A DNA stretch of 64,000 bases, from positions 15,934,001 through 15,998,000 of the forward strand of contig OY540821.1 in assembly GCA_961205875.1 (NCBI GenBank), in the 5' to 3' direction. Position numbers and translations under genes: made by a program. How positions within the stretch are numbered: the first letter of the stretch is position 1; the number at the start of each line of letters is the position of its first letter. The DNA is from Sialis fuliginosa. Lineage: Eukaryota > Arthropoda > Insecta > Megaloptera > Sialidae. The notes beneath the pieces were generated by a model. The model was not told the origin of the DNA. It did not search any database and was given only the letters and a program-made list of their open reading frames with translations. Below are positions 21,883 to 32,826 of this stretch, in pieces.

Positions 21883-22922
21883 CTGCTATTACATATATAG
21901 ATAAGAATACATACCTCTAAAGAACATTAACTTAAATTTAAGTTATTAAAATTTTAATAAATTATGTTTTCCTCTTTTTATTGATATATTTATCTGCCAT
22001 TTAATTAACTATTACTGTACCTATCCATTCTCTACAAATAATTACATTAATCTATCAAAACGTAGAACGCTAATTCATGTTGTGAATTGTAACAAATCTC
22101 TCCAGCATCCCTAATGTTTATTTATTTATTCGTACGACGAATCGTCGGTGAGATACCCCAGCTAATTAAATCTACATTTAGTCCTCGGGCACATCCAACA
22201 ATGTCATCGAACTGGGTTAAAAAACAGTGACGGAGTTAGATTTTTTTTGGAGGTTTATATACAAAAATCAAAACTTTTAATGTTTACGAAATATACTTTT
22301 TTTTTATGATAAAATACAAAAAAAACTAACTGCCAAGTAAATGCAGGTAGTTAATTATTGAACAATTTAGATAAAAACCGATTAAGTGGTCAGATAAACT
22401 AAAAAATCTTATTAATTATTATTTTTCTGTCTACGATTTTAAACATAGTATATATAATAATAATTTATAATTATTAGATACGAACAACGTATCGTAGCAC
22501 AACACTATGATAATTTATAATATGTTGGTTATTAAAATTTGTTTGTTATTTTTCTGTATAGAATGCAAGATAATTAGTTTTACAAATAAATTTTACAGAT
22601 CTAACAAAAGTATATTGTGAACATAAAATCAGGACAGAATTAAACAACAACAAGTCAAGTAAAAACTTTTCAAACAGAATTAATAAAGTTCCAAATCCAT
22701 TTATCATTTAGTTCACATTTTCCGGATTCAGCGAAGGTAGAAAATGCATTTTCACTTCAGCGTGCACAGAAAAACAATAGCTTTACTATGTGACAACTGC
22801 TGCGTTGTCAGTGAGAAAAAGACAGATATATATAATTTAAATGTAAATGGATTTTTTTATTCTTTATTAGCAATAGCAGATTGTGATGAAAATTGGAAAT
22901 TTTATAAACAGAAATACATATA
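21883..22922. other. Non-coding region
   Basis: Contains repeat C at 22318-22400. A 66-codon frame (22744-22944) overlaps the left end of the next MITE and is not a gene. Confidence 0.4.
22318..22400 (+). repeat. Dispersed repeat C, copy 1
   Basis: 'ctgccaagtaaatgca' followed by 'attattgaacaattta' recurs at 55888-55985 and 58550-58640. Short, without visible termini; family unknown. Confidence 0.6.
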
Positions 22923-23222
22923 CAGTGTATTCCAAGTTGATTAAGACATAGGAAATTTAACATGGTAGCAATTAGAAATGTTGTAGTGACCTTTGGTCAA
23001 ATTTAACGATGTGTGATTGGTGCATTTTGAAATGCCGCCTCGAAACTAACTGATAAATTTTAAATTAATCAACAGTATTTTGTTTTCAACTTTAATAAAG
23101 AATAAAATACAAAGCATCCTAGATAAAATTATAATAATATTTTTTGACAGATATAAATTTGAAAACAAAATACTAATTACTATTTTATTAAATTTTGTGG
23201 CGGCATTTCAAAATGCACCAAA
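22923..23222 (+). mobile_element. Tc1/mariner-type MITE family E, right end truncated
   Basis: The left end after TA reads CAGTGTATTCCAAGTTGATT, identical in layout to the complete copy at 57552-57945. 'tggtgcattttgaaatgccg' is mirrored by 'cggcatttcaaaatgcacca' near the right, giving long inverted arms. The copy stops there, lacking the terminal ~100 bp. Confidence 0.8.
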
Positions 23223-24223
23223 ACTTCTACACAAAGTATTGTAGGGTTAATAGCATATCAGTACAATAAATGTACTTTATTACAAAGTTATTGCATTGTA
23301 TATTATGTCAATACCAATTAAATCAATGTATCGTAAATGAAAATTAGGAATTTAAAAAAATAGGATAGAAAGTATCAAAATTAAGCATGCGCTAAACTTA
23401 TAAATTTAATTGAAATGTCATAAAAGTTGTAAAGTGCTTGCAAGATATCGAATTTCCTTTTAATACCGGGTATAAAAAATAATTTCATTTTATTAACGAA
23501 GTATTACTTTCCTGAAAAAAAACGATAATTCATTTATTTACCAATTTATTCTAATTAATAATAAAAGCTTGTAAAAATCAATATTTAACAAAATAAAATC
23601 ATGCAGTGTAAATATTCAAAATTTCTTCATTTGCACAAAATTTTATCTAATACCTATGTATATAAATTATTACACACATTTTTTAACAGACCATTAAATA
23701 ATGATTAATATTTTTCAACATCAAGTAAAATTATTGCCATTGCATTTACTGCATATACACAGTTTTATTGCTCCCTTATTCACTTTCAGTCAATTTATTG
23801 CATATTTTATTATAATGTGTAGACAAAAAAATGTCTTGAAAGAAAAAAAACCCTCGACCCATATTTGTGAAAAAATTATTTGTCACAGGGAAATACAATA
23901 GATGCAGTGTTTTGACCTAGTTTTTTAAAGAAACAGAACCAGATTATGTAATTCAATTTGAAAGTTTTTTTTTTTTTTATTAAATATAATTTAAGCCTAA
24001 TTAGGTTATATTTAATATGTTTTATGAAAACGGAAAGAGTGCGGAAGGTAGTTCTGTTTAAATCATTTATTTCAATTCAATATCATCGGATCTGCAGTCT
24101 GTTTCCTCAAAGTAATTAAAACACAGGAATGTTAGTTTAAATATGGAAGAGCTAAATTAAATTGATATTGATAAAATTATTTATTTGCATTTACATAAAA
24201 TATATATTTACATACATATATTA
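23223..24223. other. Non-coding AT-rich region
   Basis: The 66-codon frame at 23701-23901 has no recognisable feature. No repeat partners seen. Confidence 0.4.
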
Positions 24224-24500
24224 GAGTGGTCCTTATATGGGGCTAGGACGAATTTTGACCGGGCCACCCCCAGATCAGCTCAAAAAATTAAAAAAAAAAT
24301 GTGGAAAAAGTTTCAGCCAGTGATTTTCCCATACACGTGTTTTTTCGATTTTTGTATGTACTGCATAGGCTGAAAAGTCATTGGCCTGACATACAAATGG
24401 TGATATAAGCAAAAAATCCTTATGCTTTCCATAGAGTGCCAACCTTCACTAGAATACTGTCAAAATTTCATGACATTCCATTTACTCTTGTTCAAGTTAC
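24224..24500. mobile_element. Possible transposon remnant
   Basis: 'ttagagtggtccttatatgg' resembles a transposon terminus, and the following text ('gaccgggccacccccagatc', 'tgtcaaaatttcatgacatt') is less A/T-biased than its flanks. Only one end can be seen and there is no second copy in the window, so this is a weak call. Confidence 0.3.
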
Positions 24501-25799
24501 AGCCTTCGAACATTTTTTTATTTTTTTTAATCATGGAAAAAAGTGAATTTCGTGTTTTGATTACACATTGTTTTTTTATAAGAAAAAACCTAAAGCTTTC
24601 TACAAGGTACTGAATTATATTGTGTGTGTAAAATTAACTATAAGTATGTAGATATCACGGAGTGTTCATGAATAATTCTATTTAAAATCTTTTTGAATTA
24701 GTAAGTATGTACATTGTACATAATGAAACGATTCTTCGAAGTAATATCTTTTGGCCAACTGGGTATATAATAAATATAACTATAATAAATTAATAATTAA
24801 GATGACAAATGTTCTTCATCTTCTTCCGAGATTAAAGTACATTACGAAAACCATCTCTCACAAAACGAATTTCAACGGACTGTTTTAAAATCAATATTTA
24901 TTGTCTTCAAAAGCTTTTGTTCAAAAACGGTAATTGTGTTTTTAATTTCACAACTTTAATAACTCTGTGTTTATTTCCTTTTGCGGACATAAAAAACGAG
25001 AATTTAATTTAATTTGGTGTATATATAGTAATATTAAAAGAGTATTATTGTACTTTCGTACCATTAAATTAATTTTGCAATTCTCAATGTTCTGTAGTTA
25101 TTTATGAACACATTTTAATTAACATGAGATAAGTGGGTGGGTGGTTTTTTTTTTTAATTTTGAATTGCTATTCTTTACTATTTTCACTTCCTGTTTGGCA
25201 TTTCTTTTAATGATACAAATGTCACTGTAAATTTAAATAAATGGGAATTAACTGAACTAAATTGCTGTTAATGTCAAAGGTCAAGAAAACTTGATATATA
25301 TATATAGATACAAACGAATTTCTTTGAGATGAATATATTAGGCAAATTTATTCAAGTTTTAAAGTTAGTTATTTATCCTTATTATAAATATATTTGTACG
25401 TTTTTTTATTAAAAATTAATAAATAAATCTATTACTGTAACATTCACCATTTAATTGGAAAGTTTCTAAAATTAATTAAAAAACGATTCCAAGAAAAAAT
25501 AACATTTCTAGAATCAATTCTGAATTTAAAATATTTTATATGTCTGCATTCTGCATACAAATTAATGTTGTACCTAGGGTTGCCAAAAAGGACTTACATA
25601 TACATTACAGTACCAAATTTAGTGGAAAGAAGGGGAGAGGCAGTCGAGACTTTTTTGGTATTGAAAATCTAGAAGGGGTGACGACAATCTAATTTCTAAT
25701 TTATAAAAATATAATCCACTAACATATTTTTTGATCGAAAAAGTTCACAGGGGGTGACATCCGCCTACTACGTAAAAAATAAAACCTGGCGACTTTTTT
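24501..25799. other. Non-coding AT-rich region
   Basis: No gene. Contains (TA)n at about 25295 and several homopolymer runs. Confidence 0.4.
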
Positions 25800-25869
25800 T
25801 GGTGGGGGGGGGGGTGGCGTGACTCCCTAGGTTCCACCCCTAGTGCTGTTTCCCTCAGCGACGCTACTG
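25800..25869 (-). mobile_element. hAT-like terminus next to a G11 run
   Basis: The right end 'cagcgacgctactg' is the inverse of a CAGTAGCGTCGCTG terminus. It is preceded by 'gactccctaggttccacc' and G11 at 25804-25814. The partner end was not found. Confidence 0.4.
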
Positions 25870-25884
25870 AATCTGCCATTGATG

Positions 25885-26147
25885 TTTATTTTTATTCCAA
25901 ATATTTCCAAAACCCCTAATCCGATTATTACCAAAATCAATAGGTCTCGAGTACATTTTCCCCAAAAATAATTCAAATCGGTATATTTTTACAGACTTAC
26001 ACACAGACACACGCACAGCCGCCATGCGGAAAACAACTTTTCTTTACGTTTTGAAGTTAGTACAATCAAAATCTGTCATTATCTCAGACACCATTTTTCG
26101 ACGGTATTACAATACTTCCATTTCCTTCGGAGCATGGAAGTAAAAAT
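25885..26147 (+). repeat. Dispersed repeat D, 3' part
   Basis: Shares 'atttccaaaacccctaatcc', 'cacacgcacagccgccatgc' and 'tttacgttttgaagttagta' with copies at 36020-36625 (minus) and 54454-55462 (plus). Ends in a hairpin-forming tail, 'acttccat'...'atggaagt', then a short A-rich run. Orientation and tail suggest a short retroposon or long MITE; classification open. Confidence 0.75.
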
Positions 26148-26631
26148 ATACCCATTATAATAAAAAAAACTTAATGCATTTTTAATTCACAAATTTACAT
26201 AATACGATTATAATAAATAAAAACAAAACAAGAATAGACATGATTAGTTCTAAATGTAAAAGTGGGGTTGAAACATGATTCAATTGACAGTTTTCGTATT
26301 GATTCTTTATAGTGCGGGTTAAACGAACAATAAAATAGTTATTTACCTGTGAGATTAAGTTTTTATTGTGTGTTTTTTAATAATAAATGTGTCAATATAG
26401 TGCAGTTATGTTATTTTGTGGAAATGTAAGTTATTTTATTAATATATTCTACATATCTTTTATATTTTGTATATGTATGTATTTTAAAATGTATTTTTAA
26501 CTTTCCAACTGGAAGTTATTGTAATCGGTACGAAAATCAAAATCAATTTCAACATAATTGTATGTTTTAAGGTTACTATAGTATATTTACACTATTTTCA
26601 GAAAGATATCTGTCTGTGTGTATGTACACTG
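26148..26631. other. Non-coding AT-rich region
   Basis: No features beyond poly-A/T runs. Confidence 0.4.
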
Positions 26632-26633
26632 TA

Positions 26634-27012
26634 CAGTCGCCTGCATTAATGGTCTTGCAGTTTGTATTCATTTTCGTTTATCACAAACTTAGTAGGTTCC
26701 TCTCATTTGATTATTATGATATTTAAATCATTTCTCCATGTATCAAACAAAGACAGATATTTTAAAATTCATTTGCTAGATAAAGAACTTCTCTTCGTTT
26801 ATAGTACTCATATATATTTGTGCGATTAAATTATCTATTTAAAATTGTATAAGTAAATTTTATGGCAATAAATATTTGATATTCCGAATTTTAGTATTTA
26901 AATATATTAAACTTGATAGAAAAAGACAACCGATGATGTTTGTCTTTAAATTTGGAATCTGTTGTAAGCGATTCTAGCCTTTAGGGTGCCAGATGAGTTC
27001 TGCAGGCGACTG
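26634..27012 (+). mobile_element. Tc1/mariner-type MITE family B, best-preserved copy
   Basis: TA at 26632-26633 and 27013-27014; ends CAGTCGCCTGCA and TGCAGGCGACTG are perfect 12-bp inverted repeats. 379 bp, no frame. Reference copy for the family members at 7193, 8271, 15445 and 42384. Confidence 0.9.
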
Positions 27013-27082
27013 TACGTACGTACGTATGTGCCTGTCATTTTTTACGTTTACGTAATCTCGTAAATAAAAAATGCTTTTGACT

Positions 27083-28240
27083 TCGTTGGGGTGCCAATCG
27101 AAGCGTCTTGACGTGATTATGATCTGAAAGAAAGGATTTTTCGAAATTCAACCCCTAAGGGGGTAAAAAGGGGTGTAAATTATTTTTTTTTGTTCGGATT
27201 TACTTGAAACTTAGCATAAATATTCTAAAATACCAATAATGAAAAATGTATTTCAGTATTTTTTGTTTAAGTTCAAGCTTTTAGTATTTTAAATAAATTC
27301 TTATATATTTATATAGTAACTAAATGATTCTACGTCTTATTTTTTTGTATTTTAGTCGATATTTGTACGACGAGTTGAAGTTCACTGCAGGAAATTTCAC
27401 TAAAAAATTTAATTTTTTTGATTTTGTTAAAAGTATGTTTTTTGTATAGAAAATGACGTGAAAAGTTGAACTGTTCAAACCGCAGGTCTGTATCTCAAAT
27501 CGTTCTCGAGATATAGCCGCTCAAAGTTTTAGGTTTTTCAAATTTTTGGAGAAAAAAGGCCATAACTTTTGAACGCGTGGTCGGAATTGATTTTAGTTGA
27601 CGGATTTGGAATCAGCGTGTCAAAATCTATATAAAGACATGTATAATACCTTAAAACTCGAAAAAAAAAAATTCGTGAAAAATCGAAAAAATTCAAAGGG
27701 GTATACCTTAAAAAAATGTCGATTTTTGACGAAATTTTTTTTTTCGAATTTTAAAGTATTATACATGTCATTATATAGATTTTGACACGCTGATTCCAAA
27801 TCCGTCAACTAAAATCAATTCCGACCACACGTTCAAAAATTATGGCCTTTTTTCTCCAAAAATTTGAAAAAACTTAAACTTTGAGAGGCTATATCTCGAG
27901 AACGGTTTGAGATACAGACTTGCGGTTTGAACAGTTCAACTTTTCACGTCATTTTCTATACAATAAACATACTTTTAACGAAATCAAAAATTCGAAATTT
28001 TTTAGTGAAATTTCCTGCAGTGAACTTCAACTCGTCATTCAAATATCGACTAAAATACAAGAAAATAAGACGTAGAATCATTTAGTCACTATATAAATAT
28101 TTATATAAGAATTTAAAAAAGTAAAAGCTTGAATTTAAGGTGTTTCATAACTAGTTTTTTTTGTTAATAGGTAGGATTGACAAAATATGCTTCCCTTATT
28201 AACAATTTCACGCCTCGCCACTATATAAATTTATTAAGTT
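27083..28240. mobile_element. Palindromic element, copy 1
   Basis: Two long arms, about 27350-27690 and 27715-28080, are reverse complements around a centre near 27702. Shared words include 'gacgagttgaagttcactgc', 'tctcgagatatagcc', 'ggtcggaattgattttagtt' and 'ggaatcagcgtgtcaaaat'. The two 62-codon frames on opposite strands are mirror images of the same DNA, not genes. The right end reads 'cacgcctcgccact', the inverse of the hAT-like left terminus CAGGGACGAGGCGTG of the complete copy at 52218-53320. The left end instead carries 'ttcaacccctaaggg' sequence that pairs with 28505-28965, so two inverted structures are nested. Confidence 0.8.
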
Positions 28241-28504
28241 AATTTAGCTTACTGGCTGATTTGTCAAACATTTCAATAAATAGGGAGGTGCATCTGCTTA
28301 CTTTCCATTGTAACTGATATCACTACAAGAACAATTAAAATTGCGTTTGTTTTTTAATTAGAAATAAATATGAACTAAAAATCACGATTTCGAAAATAAT
28401 TTCAATTAGCTTGTGTTTTAATAACATAATATGTAATACAATAGATTTTTGATTATTATTTTTTATATAAATATATTGAAATTATAACTTATCGACTATT
28501 TAAA
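28241..28504. other. Spacer between palindromic segments
   Basis: A/T-rich sequence with no match inside the window. Confidence 0.4.
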
Positions 28505-28965
28505 GAAAAAAATTTGAAAAAACTAAAACTTTGAGAGGCTATATCTCGAGAACGGTTTAAGATATAGACTTGCGGTTTGAACAGTTCAACTTTTCACGTC
28601 ATTTTCTATACAATAAACATACTTTTAACAAAATCAAAAAAATTAAATTTTTTAGTGAAATTTCCTGCAGTGAACTTCAACTCGTCGTACAAATATCGAC
28701 TAAAATACAAAAAAATAAGACGTAGAATCATTTAGTTACTATATAAATATATAAGAATTTATTTAAAATACTAAAAGCTTGAACTTAAACAAAAAATACT
28801 GAAATACATTTTTCATTATTGGTATTTTAGAATATTTATGCTAAGTTTCAAGTAAATCCGACCAAAAAAAAACTTTACACCCCTTTTTACCCACTTAAGG
28901 GGTTGAATTTCGAAAAATCCTTTCTTTCAGATCATAATCACGTCAAGACGCTTCGATTGGCACCC
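28505..28965 (-). repeat. Inverted partner of 27083-27540
   Basis: Reads as the reverse complement of the left portion of the palindromic region, down to 'catcgattgg'-like details: 'cgcttcgattggcacccca', 'cttaaggggttgaatttcg' and 'taccaataatgaaaaatgt' (in inverse). Together with 27083-27540 it brackets the inner palindrome, giving a two-level hairpin. Confidence 0.85.
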
Positions 28966-29213
28966 CAATTTTTTAGTGAAATTTCCTCTAGTGAACTTCA
29001 ACTCGTCATACAAATATCGACTAAAATACAAGAAAATAAGACGTAGAGGTATTATAGTTTTATAACTGAACGTGTAAATTAATATTAAATGCTATTTTTG
29101 ATTAAAATGTTTGAGTTAAAATCAATTCCGACCATCCGTTCAAAAGTTAGGGCTATTTTTCTTCAAAATTTTGAGAGGCTATATCTCAAGAACGGTTTGA
29201 GATACAGACCTGC
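28966..29213. repeat. Further fragments of the palindromic family
   Basis: 28966-29110 matches 53040-53185 ('aagacgtagaggtattatag'). 29117-29213 repeats the 'attccgacca'...'gagatacagacctgc' block. The Foldback element is inserted directly after this, next to 'gacctgc'. Confidence 0.8.
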
Positions 29214-29227
29214 ATTATTATTAATTC

Positions 29228-31067
29228 ACCTGTGTGAAGTTAGCCCCCCTTTTGTTGAAATTCTAATTTTTGAAAGTTGTGCCAAATTGTGCTATACTTG
29301 TGCTACATTGTGCCAAAATATTTCCCCCCTAAAATAAAAACAACACTGGAAAAACCCAAAAAACGATTTTTTTTAGTAGCCCCCCTTTTTTTGAAATTCA
29401 AATTTTTGAAAGTTGTGCAAAATTGTGCTAGTTGTTCCTAACATTGTGCCAAAACATCAATACTCTAATATAATTTTCCAGCCCCCCAAAACAAAAAAAC
29501 ATTTTTCACCAGCCCCCCTTTTGTTGAATTTCAAAATTTTGAAAGTTGTGCTGAATTGTGCTATACTTGTGCTACATTGTGCTAAAATATTTCCACTCTA
29601 AAATAAAAACTGCTCTAATAAAACCAAAAAAACGTTTTTTTTTTAGTGTGAAGTTAGCCCCCCTTTTGTTGAATTTCAAAATTTTGAAAGTTGTGCTGAA
29701 TTGTGCTATACTTGTGCTACATTGTGCTAAAATATTTCCACTCTAAAATAAAAACTGCTCTAATAAAACCAAAAAAACGTTTTTTTTTAGTGTGAAGTTA
29801 GCCCCCCTTTTGTTGAATTTCAAAATTTTGAAAGTTGTGCTGAATTGTGCTATACTTGTGCTACATTGTGCTAAAATATTTCCACTCTAAAATAAAAACT
29901 GCTCTAATAAAACCAAAAAAACGTTTTTTTTTTAGTGTGAAGTTAGCCCCCCTTTTGTTGAATTTCAAAATTTTGAAAGTTGTGCTGAATTGTGCTATAC
30001 TTGTGCTACATTGTGCTAAAATATTTCCACTCTAAAATAAAAACTGCTCTAATAAAACCAAAAAAACGTTTTTTTTTAGTGTGAAGTTAGCCCCCCTTTT
30101 GTTGAATTTCAAAATTTTGAAAGTTGTGCTGAATTGTGCTATACTTGTGCTACATTGTGCTAAAATATTTCCACACTAAAATAAAAACTGCTCTAATAAA
30201 ACCAAAAAAACGTTTTTTTTTTAGTGTGAAGTTAGCCCCCCTTTTGTTGAATTTCAAAATTTTGAAAGTTGTGCTGAATTGTGCTATACTTGTGCTACAT
30301 TGTGCTAAAATATTTCCACTCTAAAATAAAAACTGCTCTAATAAAACCAAAAAAACGTTTTTTTTTAGTGTGAAGTTAGCCCCCCTTTTGTTGAATTTCA
30401 AAATTTTGAAAGTTGTGCTGAATTGTGCTATACTTGTGCTACATTGTGCTAAAATATTTCCACACTAAAATAAAAACTGCTCTAATAAAACCAAAAAAAC
30501 GTTTTTTTTTAGTGTGAAGTTAGCCTACCTTTTATTGAATTTCAAAATTTTGAAAGTTGTGCTAAATTGTATTATACTTGTGCTACATTGTGCCAAAATA
30601 TTTCCACCCTAAAATAAAAACTGCTCTAATAAAACTAAAAAAACGGTTGGTTTTTTTTTGGTGCGAAGTTAGCCCCCGTTTTGTTGAATTTCAAAATTTT
30701 GAAATATGTGCTAAATTGTGCTATACTTGTGCTACATTGTGCCAAAATAATTCCCCCCTAAATTAAAAACTGCTCTAATAAAACTAAAAAACGGTGTTTT
30801 TTTGGTGTGAAGTTAGCCCCCCTTTTGTTGAATTTCAAAATTTTGAAAAGTGTGCTGAATTGTGCTAAGCTTGTGCTACATTGTGCCAAAATATTTCCAC
30901 CCTCAAATAAAAATTGTAATAATAAAACTAAAAAAACGTTTTTTTTAATTGTTTTTTTGTGAAGTTAGCCCCCATTATGTTTAATTTAAGAATTTTGAAA
31001 GTTGTGCTCAATTGTGCTAGTTGTTGCTTACGTTGTTCCAAAATATTTCACCCATAAAATAAAATAA
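29228..31067 (+). repeat. Foldback left arm: ~12-13 tandem units of ~145 bp
   Basis: Each unit reads gtgtgaagttagccccccttt, 'tgttgaatttcaaaattttg', then four TTGTGCT words at 10-bp spacing, 'aaaatatttccactctaaaa', 'actgctctaataaaacc' and a poly-T. Core units (29511-30520) are nearly identical and repeat at 144-145 bp. The outer two and inner three units differ more, with a length variant around 29377-29510 that lacks part of the motif. Confidence 0.93.
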
Positions 31068-31407
31068 AAATTCGTATCCAAACTGTGTTTATAGATATTG
31101 TTGGTGATGTCGATTCGGCGCCAGTCTGACGCCACTACACGAAATTTAATTGTTTGAATTTAAAAGCTACAATCACTATTTAACTTTTCAAAAAAATTTT
31201 AAATTGGTTTATCAGTGGCGTAAATATCTTGCGTTGCAAGAGAGCCTATACAATATCCTTTTATTATTAATTATATGTTTACCGTTACCTGTAATGTGTA
31301 TATACATGTATAATAAATAACTATGGTCTATAAATTTTCTTTTTCTTTATTTATTCTTTTAATGTTTATATCAATATAATCTTTATCAGATATTGAAGTA
31401 AATAATT
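31068..31407. other. Foldback central spacer
   Basis: Unique, slightly less repetitive DNA ('gatgtcgattcggcgccagt'). It contains the isolated hAT-like terminus CAGTGGCGTAAATATCTTGC at 31215, similar to the element at 48449. No frame long enough to encode a transposase. Confidence 0.7.
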
Positions 31408-32817
31408 TTTATTTTATTTTATGGGTGAAATATTTTGGAACAACGTAAGCAACAAATAGCACAATTGAGCACAACTTTCAAAATTCTTAAATTAAACATA
31501 ATGGGGGCTAACTTCACAAAAAAACAATAAAAAAAAACGTTTTTTTAGTTTTATTATTGCAATTTGTATTTGAGGGTGGAAATATTTTGGCACAATGTAG
31601 CACAAGCTTAGCACAATTCAGCACACTTTTCAAAATTTTGAAATTCAACAAAAGGGGGGCTAGCTTCACACCAAAAAAACACCGTTTTTTTAGTTTTATT
31701 AGAGCAGTTTTTAATTTAGGGGGTAATTATTTTGACACAATGTAGCACAAGTATAGCACAATTTAGCACATATTTCAAAATTTTGAAATTCAACAAAAAG
31801 GAAGCTAACTTCCCACCAAAAAAAACGTTTTTTAAAGTTTTATTAGGGAATTTTTTATTTTAGGGGGGAAATATTTTGGCACAATGTAGCACAAGTATAA
31901 TACAATTTAGCACAACTTTCAAAATTTTTAAATTCAACAAAACGGGGGCTAACTTCGCACCAAAAATAACCAAACGTTTTATTAGTTTTATTAGAGCAGT
32001 TTTTATTTTAGGGGGGAAATATTTTGGCACAATGTAGCACAAGTTTAGCACAATTTAGCACAACTTTCAAAATTTTGAAATTCAACAAAAGGGGGGCTAA
32101 CTTCACACTAAAAAAAACAGCGTTTTTTTGGTTTTATTAGAGCAGTTTTTATTTTAGAGTGGAAATATTTTAGCACAATGTAGCACAAATATAGCACAAT
32201 TCAGCACAACTTTCAAAATTTTGAAATTCAACAAAAGGGGGGCTAACTTCACACTAAAAAAAAAACGTTTTTTTGGTTTTATTAGAGCAGTTTTTATTTT
32301 AGGGTGGAAATATATTGGCACAATGTAGCACAAGTTTAGCACAATTTAGCACAACTTTCAAAATTTTGAAATTCAACAAAAGGGGGGCTAACTTCACACT
32401 AAAAAAAAAACGTTTTTTTGGTTTTATTAGAGCAGTTTTTATTTTAGTATGGAAATATTTTAGCACAATGTAGCACAAGTATAGCACAATTCAGCACAAC
32501 TTTCAAAATTTTGAAATTCAGCAAAAGGGGGGCTGGTGAAAAATGTATTTTTGTTCTGGGGGGCTGGAAAATTATATTAGAGTATTGATGTTTTGGCACA
32601 ATGTTAAGAACAACTAGCACAATTTTACACAACTTTCAAAAATTTGAATTTCAAAAAAAGGGGGGCTACTAAAAAAAATCGTTTTTTGGGTTTTTCCAGT
32701 GTTGTTTTTATTTTAGGGGGAAAATATTTTGGCACAATGTAGCACAAGTATAGCACAATTTGGCACAACTTTCAAAAATTAGAATTTCAACAAAAGGGGG
32801 GCTAACTTCACACAGGT
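31408..32817 (-). repeat. Foldback right arm: ~9-10 tandem units, inverse orientation
   Basis: Mirror of the left arm, including the same variant units in the same order from the tip: the 'ctggtgaaaaatg' / 'aacatcaatac'-type variant is second in both arms. About 430 bp shorter than the left arm, i.e. about three units fewer. Confidence 0.92.
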
Positions 32818-32826
32818 TATTAATTC

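Larger units (their letters stand above)
29228..32817. mobile_element. Foldback-type element with tandem-repeat arms and 9-bp TSD
   Basis: 3,590 bp. The extreme ends ACCTGTGTGAAG and CTTCACACAGGT are perfect inverts. Identical nonamers tattaattc flank the element at 29219-29227 and 32818-32826. Both arms are head-to-tail arrays of ~145-bp units in opposite orientation, separated by ~340 bp of unique sequence. A 9-bp TSD plus arms made of tandem repeats is the architecture of Drosophila Foldback elements and of Mutator-like transposons in general. The arrays produce serial 62-codon frames on both strands, which are repeat artefacts. No transposase, so non-autonomous. Confidence 0.92.

Noticed and set aside
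27597..27808. Overlapping 62-codon frames on opposite strands with nearly the same protein (also 52636-52847)
   Set aside because: Direct result of the palindrome; both strands read the same sequence.
29089..32632. Series of ~62-codon frames on both strands with near-identical protein sequences, resembling a repeat-protein gene family
   Set aside because: They repeat because the DNA repeats every ~145 bp inside the Foldback arms, occur on both strands in mirror fashion, have no upstream or downstream gene context and contain stop codons at every second unit.
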